DNA of 64,000 bases from contig JASWJB010000188.1 of NCBI GenBank assembly GCA_032433595.1, forward strand, positions 1-64,000. The letters are read 5' to 3'. Shown here piece after piece: positions 56,373 to 64,000 of the stretch. This DNA is from Conoideocrella luteorostrata. Lineage: Eukaryota; Ascomycota; Sordariomycetes; Hypocreales; Clavicipitaceae. The translations under genes and the position numbers were made by a program. Numbering within the stretch: the stretch's first letter is position 1; each line of letters opens with the position of its first letter. The notes under the pieces are model-generated. The model had not been told where the DNA came from. It saw only the letters and a list, made by a program, of their open reading frames with translations, and searched no databases.

Positions 56373-58015
56373 CTATTTTGCGCCCGTGGGCTGAATACGT
56401 GCCATCATCTCCTCCTTGGTAATCAGATGGTCGATTCTTTCCAATAATCCTAAGAGGCTCTTCATGTTGTGACTCCACTCATTCAGTACGTCATCGGCGT
56501 CTCTGGGTTTAGCAAAGCTAACAATGCGTGCAGGCCGGTCAATCTTCGCGTAGACAGTCTTTGAAGTTACCAATTCGCTGATGTACTTTTCCGTTTCGTC
56601 CTCAGTCAAATCAAGCAACTCTGTGAGACGGTTCATCCGAATTCGAGTGTAGTACTTGGCCACAACACGGACATTGTGCTCAATGACACGCTTTCGCAAG
56701 TCTTCCCAACGTTGATGAGCCTTTTCGTCCGATGATTGGCCGGACTGTGCATCAAAGATATCAGTACTGCATAGATGGGGTCCAAATTCCTTGGAAATCG
56801 CAGGCCATCGCATCAACTCCTGGACAGTGAAGAGTCGAAGAAGCTCGGCATCAAGGGAAACCTGGGAGTTGCGCGTGTCTTTATGGATGCGGTGGAGCAA
56901 GTCATGCTGCTCGTTATCATAGGGTGAAAGAATGACAAAGTAGATGACGCGCTGCAAGATCTGCGAGAACACTTTGTTAGTATGTACGGGGTTTTCATTT
57001 GGTCGGGATTTTCGAAAGCAGCCGATCTTACAGGGTGCAGCTTTGCAGGATCTTTCTCAACAGCCTCAGTATCAAGCACTTGTCGATAGTATTTGCAAAC
57101 GTCGAGGTATTTGCCGTCGTGCTTCGCCAGGGTGATTTGTTGTTCGTAATAACGAAGTTTGAGATCTGTGGTGTCATCTTCTTTCTCCTCTGGAACATCC
57201 TCGCCCCGAGCCTTCTTCTTCTCCCGTTCCTTCCGCTCCTTTTCCAGCTGTTCAGCAGTCTTCTTGGGTTTGCGAGACAGATATCTTGTGCTGATCTTGC
57301 GAGCAAGAATACCAGCCTGTGTCCAATCGCCATTCTCGATGCAGAGAGCAACTTGCCCCAGAATAAACTCCGTCTTCTCCCTTCGATCCATTGAGCCAAA
57401 CGTCTCTACCTGCAGCTCGCAGAGAATCTCTGTTGCAGACTTCAAGTCCCCTTGTTCCTTCTTAATATCCGAGAGAATTTTGGTGACGCGAGCCCGCTCT
57501 ACTTCGACAAAGATCTTTCCTTCTGTAACAGTACGCAGAGTCTCGATGACGGAAAGCTTCGTCTTCAAATCGGGGGTGTCGTCAAGGAAACCGACTACCG
57601 TCTGAACCATCTTGGTGATGGCTTGCTTGAGTTGACTGTGCTTCTTTGACAAGACGAGAGTTTGTTCATTCATTAAGCTCCAATCGCCGGCATTTTTACA
57701 GATTGTTACAATTGCAATCAATACCCGTGACGTCGATGCTAAATCTGAGGCCTAGTATTTTATTTAGTTAGTCTCGCGTGTGATACTAGCTGGATGTACA
57801 CGAATCCCTACCTGACGAGTCTGCTTCTCTAGGGCTGTGAGCTTCTCGATCGCTCCCTGAAGGTTGCTCTTCACGAAATAGTTAGCAGCTCATCTCATGT
57901 GGTAATAGAAATTCGGCACAATCAGCTCTACCTTTCCTAGGGTCTCAGCTTCCGGAAGCTGTTTGTCGACTTCCTTCGAGAAGTCCTTCTCGGGTTTCAA
58001 CGCTGCTTCGGACAT
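56373..58015 (-). CDS. RPN5: 26S proteasome lid subunit Rpn5
   Basis: Exons 58015-57932, 57868-57812, 57751-57032 and 56960-56373 encode 482 residues. The start MSEAALKPEKDFSKEVDKQL is the first true ATG; the upstream frame begins only at TTG. The body is a helical TPR-like solenoid (KHSQLKQAITKMVQTVVGFL, SATEILCELQVETFGSMDRR). A charged insert follows (KERKEREKKKARGEDVPEEK), then a C-terminal PCI domain with RWEDLRKRVIEHNVRVVAKYY, MNRLTELLDLTEDETEKYIS and RPARIVSF. Rpn5 is a structural subunit of the 19S lid. The mini-exon of 57 nt supplies SNLQGAIEKLTALEKQTRQ, and all introns carry CTAAC-type branches. A 235-bp gap separates it from the converging FSH gene. Confidence 0.95.
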
Positions 58016-59198
58016 GTTGGCGAGGTCGGCTGCTTCTCTATAGTTTTTATTCGAAGGAATTTCAAAGTCGCACTTGAATGACAAAAGCTGTAGACCAATT
58101 TCCCAGCGTTGATGGTTGGATTGTATACGATCTCAATGTCGCGTGGGTTGGTGGTGCTAACTTGAGGCTGGCTGAAGCTAGGTCGGTTCACGAGGCAGCA
58201 TGCAACGCAAGAGGCTCCTGCCTGCCCTGTTTCTAGCGCCCCGACGGCAACTGGCTGTGCCTGCCTTGCAGTGACGGGGGAAAATCGTAGAGCCGCCCCG
58301 GCCCGGAATTCTAGGTCCCGCAGGTCATGTGATCATTGAGCGAGGGCAACATCTCCTTTCCGCGACTCGTAACCGCCCGATCTGATCAGACACTCTGACG
58401 TCGGTTAAAAAATTAATACAAGACCAGACATTTCTCTCTCTGCTAAAGGTTATACATAGCTGCAAATGTTAAGGGGCAATATTTAATTTACTGATCTATT
58501 GTGCCATCAACGCGCGATCTGCGGTCAGGGTAAGCATCTTGTACTAATTTTAGCATTCCATCTAAGTGTGGCTATCATATGAGTTAGATGGCGGTATGAT
58601 CCAATATAGTAAAGTAGTGGAAGAGACTATGGAGGCATGCCTTGTCCTGAGAAATTAGGCTTGAATCACTTTTCTTTCATCATTTCTAATGTGTCTGCAA
58701 TTTTAAAAAATTTTCTACTTCTAAGCCTACTAAAGTATTTAGGAGGAATGCGATGCCGTCGCGGCGAGTCGGCTTAAGTCCGTGAGATCAGACGCAAAGT
58801 CACTTTGGACAAATTTGAAATGCCTGAAATACATATGTGATAAACTTGGAGAAGAGACGTAAAATGCAATGATTGAATGCAAAGCTCATATATTAACATA
58901 TACCAGGACTTCTGCTGCTGTGAATATATATATGACTGATTCTATGCGTTGACCGGGATGCCTCCGACACGATAACCCCTTTTTTGTGCAGTAAGCACAG
59001 GCTTAACCAGTTCATTTGTATATGCCGATTTTTTCCCTGGTGTCTGCACAGCACGGTTCCTATACTTTTGTAACTCCACTTCAATGCATAATTTAAAAAT
59101 ACACAAAATAAACCGGTGCTTCTCCTTGCCTCCCTACCCCTGCATCCGAATCGCGGGATATTAAAGTAAAATTTGCGCAAGAGCGCTCTACACAACAC
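58016..59198. other. RPN5 promoter and AT-rich intergenic stretch
   Basis: About 1.2 kb. The part nearest RPN5 is GC-rich, with CCCGATC- and GCCCC-like sequence. About 58380-58930 is distinctly A/T-rich with TA-rich words, which could reflect ageing repeats or simple 3'-flank composition. No gene is supported; the frame at 58893-59198 is a possible but unlikely 3' extension of the neighbouring membrane protein. Confidence 0.5.
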
Positions 59199-60132
59199 TT
59201 ACACAGGTGACTGCGCAACCAAGGTGTCGGCCGGGCTCGTCGGTGTGTGGGCAGTGTCGCCTTCTTTCTGGAGCCCCTGCGTGGTAATGTCTGCTTCAAC
59301 GGAGGGATGGGTGATGAGCCAAATGCTAGGTTTCGATTTGATTCCATCATCCGGTTCTGTAAAAGTCTGAACTGTAATCGCGGAGTCCACGGAGTTGTTA
59401 CGGCTCACGTCTTGATGAGGGGTGGCGTCCTCTTTCTCTCGCTTTTCTCTTTTCCGGCGACGATACATGAGATATATCGACAGACAGATGGCATAAAGAA
59501 CCAGAAGACAGACAACAGGGATGATGATAGGTGCAGCCCAATGCAGACGATTATTGGACTTGAGTAAGACTCGCGTTAGAGATACAAAGATTGCAGAAGT
59601 TATATAATGGAACATGTCCAAGACACTAATGACATGGGTGCAGCTTGCGGAGGTCTGCGCCAAAACGCAAGCACCGAGTAGCTGGATGATTGAGAGATGG
59701 GGAGGGGGGAGCGAACATACTTCTTCTTTTTTGGGAGTCCAAGGAGGAGAAAGAGTCCAATTTGGGTGCGCATGCTGACCGGTAGAAAGCCACACGGCGT
59801 ACAAGTCATTGCCCAAATGTTCGGGAGTCCACTCACAAGACGCAGAGCCAATGGAATCTATCACAACACTCTATCAGTGAGTTGAAATGTTCCGGTAAGC
59901 AGCCAGGATACACACCAGTTAAATTTGACACCAAGTCATAAACGACAACACCTTCCTCAGGATATCGTATCTTGAAAAGGCCAAGTTGAGAGTCGGCTTT
60001 TACCAATGACTGATTCCATTTTAAGGTGAATGGATGTCCGTTGGAGATGCTGTCATTCCACTCTTCATTAAGAAACCGTAAGCCGTGATCGTGGACACCA
60101 ATGGCAGCGTCGGCTGCCGGAAGGTGAGCCAT
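59199..60132 (-). CDS. Single-pass membrane protein of unknown function
   Basis: Exons 60132-59916, 59857-59721 and 59558-59199 give 237 residues. The N-terminal 130 or so residues (HPFTLKWNQSLVKADSQLGL, SASCEWTPEHLGNDLYAVWL) contain two potential N-glycosylation sites (NQS, NLT), so they are likely extracellular. A strong membrane segment follows (WAAPIIIPVVCLLVLYAICL), with a very basic stop-transfer stretch YRRRKREKREKED and a Ser/Thr-rich cytosolic tail. This is a type I membrane layout, common among fungal cell-wall or sensor-like proteins. No family was recognised. No signal peptide is present after the ATG at 60132, so a 5' exon may be missing. The second intron (59559-59720) is stopless and in frame, and the TAA stop overlaps a GTAAGT donor-like sequence, so both 5' and 3' ends are uncertain. 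Confidence 0.55.
59559..59720 (-). other. Putative stopless 162-nt intron of the membrane-protein gene
   Basis: Perfect donor GTATGT and branch CTAACGCG with acceptor CTCAAG. The segment is 3 x 54 nt with no stop codon, so the frame is continuous with or without splicing. If retained, it would add a Cys-containing, hydrophobic 54-residue insert just before the membrane segment. Confidence 0.45.
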
Positions 60133-61599
60133 AAGAGAGGTAGTGGTTGGTATCCCAGCCAGGGATGATGGGAGCCGCAGTGAGTGGCGTGGAGTGCAAA
60201 TGCATACTCACTCACCTCACTAGCATCAAAATCAACGACACAAGAGACTAGGTATATATAGGTATGGCTATAGGTATGGCTATAGGCAACAGCGAGAACC
60301 AAAGCAGCGGGAATGGTTCATTATATGGGTAAAAATCAGAGCTGGGGGTGGCTTAATAGCTCCATAGGGTGGATAAAGGTCTCAGCCTGCAAGGGAGGAT
60401 GGGCCGGATCGTTGGGTCATAACATGCTTGCCAGCCGTCTCCTCCGACGAGAAAACTCACGATGCACCACATTAACGGGCTGACAGGTGGCCATTAGCCC
60501 AAAAACGGTCACGATGGCTTCATGTACCGCCACCGGGGGAGCTGTTCTTAAGGGGCTGGCATGCTGCCCTACATGCCTCGTCCGCACGATGCTCGGTCAA
60601 GTGACGATGCCAATTTTGATGAGATTCATCTCAGAGACACCACTCAGTGACAATTGACATCAATCTATGAGGCCATTATAGAAATTATCCAAGACCTGAC
60701 AAATATAGAAGCCCATGCTTCCATGTCGATTGACCAAAAAGATCTCATAGCTTGTCCTGCCAGGTGTTACACAAGAACGTGGGTCATATTTCCATCATTT
60801 GTTCCATACGGAAACATCTTAACTCCACCGAGGACAAAAACTGGAGTGGGAGATTGGCGGATGGTAGATGAGGGTGAGGTTTGCTATGACACAGTTCAAG
60901 AACTGATTGAATCAGTGGCAAACTGAAGCGTGTGGCCGCAGGTCAGAAAAACATGGGAGGCGGGCAACACGAGCTCCGTGGAAGCAGAGATCTGGCATGC
61001 ATCTGATAACATTCCAGCGTAAATAAGCTCTTGTATGATGGTGAGACATGGGGGCGACTCCTGAAGAGCGGTACGAACTACCTGACAAGAAGCCCCATGA
61101 TGTGCGCAACGGGTCTGGTACAAGATACAAGTAACGACGCTGGAACGGGAAAGGTGAGGTCAACTGCACCTAAAGAGGAAAGTGGACTCTCGCTCCTTGA
61201 GCTAACGGTGGGGCAACCTGCCTGCCACTTGCGCAATCTGGGTCTGGCTTGAGACGCGCTGTGCTGTTGTTGGTTTGTCGAAACACACAGATGCTCGACT
61301 CAACAACATCCGAAGCATCGTGAGTTTTTTTTCTTGCTGCCCCTCTCCTCCGCGGCCCTTTCCCTCGCGCCACTGTGATTCTGTCATATTGCGACGAGAC
61401 AAATTCCGCATTCTTGGTCTCCTGCGCCCTTCTCTCTATTACGCACGACGGTATTCCAGCCCATCATTTCTCACGATAGCTATTGATTGTGGTCCCCGTC
61501 ACGGCAACAATACAACATCGTGAGGGCAGCATCGTGACCCCCTTTCGTCAACTCGCTCTGGGCCCGCTACTTGTCGCCACCACTGCCTCTCCACCGAAC
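60133..61599. promoter_or_regulatory. Divergent promoter region, membrane protein / SPC19
   Basis: About 1.47 kb. A TATATATA run at 60253-60260, about 120 bp before the ATG at 60132, is a plausible TATA element for the minus-strand gene, next to a TAGGTATGGCTA repeat. A 90-codon plus-strand frame at 60654-60926 begins with TTG and is not supported. Nothing else was recognised. Confidence 0.45.
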
Positions 61600-62160
61600 A
61601 TGTCCACCTCTACCGGGACGGCATCGTATGCCGACTGCGTTTCGTCACTGCGCGGCTCTCTCAACTTTCTCGACTCTTCGGTACACACCCTCGACAATGG
61701 CATATATGATTATCCTCGGCTCATAAAGGTTCTCAAAACTGTGAGAGTATGTTTGGTGCCATCAATAATTTTATCACGAAAAGCAATATCTGATAGATAA
61801 TATGCATAGCACTACGAGCTCATCCCGCAAACTACTCTTGCGACGGCGGAGGCATCGCTTCGTGACGAGATTGGCCCTTATATTGCACTTCTTCTATCTC
61901 GAGCCGATGCGCAAATTGAAAGGCAGGATCGACGTATAGAAACACTTAAAGCTCGAGCAGAGCTTCAGCAAGGCCGCCTGGCCCGGCCCGAAGACACCAG
62001 TACAACGTCTGCCCCTAAGGGCCGTAAATTAATAGGAGAAGATAAGCTCAGAGCACGAATTGTTCACCAGCGCAAAGAAGCCCTTCGATACGGAGTAGAA
62101 CGACTTGAACTAGAGGTGTTGCAAAAAGAACGGGAACTAAGGAAACGTCTTGATGGATAG
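61600..62160 (+). CDS. SPC19: DASH complex subunit Spc19
   Basis: Exons 61600-61746 and 61810-62160 encode 165 residues. The N-terminal signature SYADCVSSLRGSLNFLDSSV, HTLDNGIYDYPRLIKVLKT and VR|HYELIPQTTLATAEASL matches Spc19. A long C-terminal coiled coil follows (RADAQIERQDRRIETLKARA, then RKEALRYGVERLELEVLQKE). Spc19 is one of ten subunits of the DASH/Dam1 ring, which couples kinetochores to microtubule plus ends in fungi. The donor GTATGT and acceptor CATAG join TVR to HYEL, restoring the conserved block. An exact TACGGAGTA lies inside the coding sequence at 62089-62097, encoding YGV. Confidence 0.9.
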
Positions 62161-63837
62161 TGGATGCCCATGACCAGTGGCAAGTTTCCCAAATTATTCT
62201 CCCTCACAGCAAACTAGCTGGTTACCGACTCTGGGTTTTGCCATGTGCAGCTGCCTCCGCAACCCACTGGTTCCCTAGAAGCCTGCGACCTAAGACCAAG
62301 GAGCGATTTGTATTGTTATTCATGAAACGACAGCTGGACATAATGGATGATGACTACACTCGAAAGGGAAAATGGGGTGCTTCAATACCGTCGTACTGTG
62401 GTACAGCCCAACTTGAACGGGAGACAGCAGGAGACAACATTGCTCATGCGACTGGCATGTTCTTCTCCGGCCATACCCGTCGTTGCTGGCACGGTCTCAG
62501 GGTCTCAGGCTAGCATGGATTCCGGAGCCCCGAGAAACGACCCCCCTCAAGTCACAACACAAGATTCGACCATGCGGTTGGGCAAAGCTATATAAACTGG
62601 GTCTGTCCTTTGCAACATATTACTCATTGAACGTATCGAAATAAGACGTGCCTATCACACAGGCGACTCGGCATGAAGTATATCGGTTCGTCTCTGACTA
62701 TGGCACAACAGGAACCTTGAGGCGATACTGATCGTTCTAATAAAGTAAACTAAGATACCTAAAGAAGTTCATAGCTCCTCCATATTTAGTATAACTATTC
62801 CCCCAACGACAAAGATTACCAGCAAGACTAGGCAACATCTTAGTCATTAACGCGTCAAACTTAGTAGAGTGCGTCATGACCCTCTCCATAGACAGGAGGC
62901 TCGTAGTCATCGTTAACTTCCAATAATCCTTCTGTTGGATGACTTCGGATTGAGTCGACCTGCTAGTATTATAACACTATTGCATGCGTTACTAATTTTT
63001 GCATCGCTCAGGACACAAACTTATGAACTTGATTTTACACATTTATTGATCCCGCTAAGATTTTTGGATATTCTTGCGCAGCGCTGCATTCAAAAGCAGC
63101 CAGGTGGTCCTTGACATCCCAACTCCCCATTCCCGCTAAAAACGCGACTTATCTCAAATGTACATATATAGTCACCCTGGCCTCCTCTTTTCATCTGTTC
63201 TTGGGTCCTCCACAGTCTGTGCTGGTTTCATGTCAACGTCCGTTGAAGACTCAGTTATTTATCCATATGGAAGGAGGGGGCAGTATGTCGCTCGAACCGC
63301 ACCAGAACATGCCAGGGTATTACCATGGCAAAAGAATCAACTTGCCGGGTGGAAGCGACTCCTCAAATGGCTGGGGTTGATGTTATGAGAATGAACAACA
63401 TGACATACAAGGTAGAGAAAAAAAAATTGAAGAGAAAGGCTAATGTGGCAAGATAAAGAAAAAAAAGTTTCCCTGTCAATGCCGATAAGGGGATCGTCGT
63501 CCAAATGTACTCCATCCAATACATGTCCCAGTAGCCACGTTGTTTTTGCAAAACAGAATACTTAGAAAAAAGACAATGGCAAAGACCTAAATAAGAAGAA
63601 AAGAAAACCAAACAAGCAAACTGAGATAATCCCGGAGTCGTGGCTCTGAGGCATTATAAGGCGATCGTTAAACAGTAACAAAATCTGTTTTTAACATTCG
63701 CCCTAGACGAGAAAGTAATTCGAGGCCGGCAGTATAATATGTAGTGTTATTCGTCCCAGGTCGTATCTTTACTCCAAAAAACTCGCTCTGTTCAGAGAAG
63801 TCGATGATCGCGTGTGCGAATTCACCTTGTCATTTGA
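62161..63837. other. Convergent intergenic region SPC19 / SHO1
   Basis: About 1.68 kb between two 3' ends, therefore long for two 3' UTRs. Short open frames (up to 117 codons) show no domain. A/T-rich sequence dominates from 62640 on. No RNA gene was recognised. Confidence 0.5.
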
Positions 63838-64000
63838 TCATAATAAGATGAGGTAGTTGCTTGGGGCGATACCAGTCTCGCCGGTGCCGCGTCTCCGTGC
63901 TTGCCACCATCTTCCGCTGACGTCGGATACGTCGAGAATTTCATGCTTGTTAAAGGAGATTTCATTTGCATCTGAGGGATTTGCCTCATAGCTGTAAATG
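63838..64000 (-). CDS. SHO1: High-osmolarity sensor Sho1, C-terminal SH3 domain (partial)
   Basis: Only the last 53 codons and the TGA (63838-63840) are inside the window; the gene continues beyond its right end. The visible residues form most of an SH3 domain: [20 protein letters not shown] (RT loop), [20 protein letters not shown] with the Trp pair, and [13 protein letters not shown]. These residues match the C-terminal SH3 of fungal Sho1, including the ALYDY-like start and PSNY end. Sho1 is a four-pass plasma-membrane protein whose SH3 recruits the MAPKK Pbs2 in the HOG pathway and acts in filamentous growth. The membrane segments expected upstream are outside the window. The RRRGTG loop is slightly longer than usual. 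Confidence 0.88.
   Translation of the reverse strand, partial: IYSYEANPSDANEISFNKHEILDVSDVSGRWWQARRRGTGETGIAPSNYLILL

Noticed and set aside
60654..60926. 90-codon frame that reads somewhat protein-like
   Set aside because: It begins at TTG; the first internal ATG leaves too little, and no exon partners were found.
1..64000. Secondary-metabolite cluster, CRISPR array, rRNA or intact transposon
   Set aside because: No backbone synthase, repeat-spacer array, rRNA core sequence, transposase, reverse transcriptase or long terminal repeat was recognised on either strand.

Overview
This window is nuclear DNA from a filamentous ascomycete, most likely a Sordariomycete of the order Hypocreales. The reasons are short introns (about 50-170 nt) with GTATGT/GTAAGT/GTACGT donors and CTAAC/CTGAC branch sites, and a gene set typical of that group: NIMA kinase, Spp1, Rav2/Rogdi, DASH Spc19, a 20.8 kDa-type complex I subunit and Sho1. 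No bacterial, viral, CRISPR, rRNA or clear tRNA feature was seen. Gene models were assembled by hand from reading frames and splice signals. The order and placement are inference; no database was searched.

Left block (1-30.5 kb), housekeeping: a BLOC-1 CNL1-like protein; NIMA/Nim1 kinase (-); an ankyrin-BTB protein (+); choline kinase (-); an HDHD5/CECR5-type HAD protein (-); Sco1 (-); the COMPASS subunit Spp1 (+); the uL16 chaperone Sqt1 (+); glycine decarboxylase P-protein (-); the tiny three-exon TOM5 (+); nucleoporin Nup57/Nup54 (-); and complex I NDUFA8/NUO-20.8 (+). At its edge, directly after a compound microsatellite, is a gene for an 84-residue secreted precursor with a Kex2-type site and eight cysteines.

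Middle block (30.5-49 kb), gene-poor: only a secreted proline-rich PR-1/CAP protein (37.7-38.7 kb) and a DUF3237 protein (42.6-43.8 kb) are supported. The rest carries simple repeats, poly(T)/poly(A) junctions and many copies of a 9-bp near-palindrome, TACGGAGTA (reverse strand TACTCCGTA), which is strongly over-represented across the window and almost absent from coding sequence.

Right block (49-64 kb), housekeeping again: RNase P/MRP Pop7/Rpp20 (-); RAVE subunit Rav2/Rogdi (+); NIPSNAP (-); ATP synthase subunit j Atp18 (+); an FSH1-type serine hydrolase (+); proteasome lid Rpn5 (-); a single-pass membrane protein (-); DASH Spc19 (+); and the 3' end of SHO1 (-), cut by the window edge.

The genes do not form a pathway or biosynthetic cluster. 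At least six serve mitochondria (Sco1, GCV2, Tom5, NDUFA8, NIPSNAP, Atp18). The points most worth following up are the dispersed TACGGAGTA element, the eight-cysteine secreted peptide beside the gene-poor block, and three introns whose length is a multiple of three and which contain no stop codon, so that retention would keep the reading frame.
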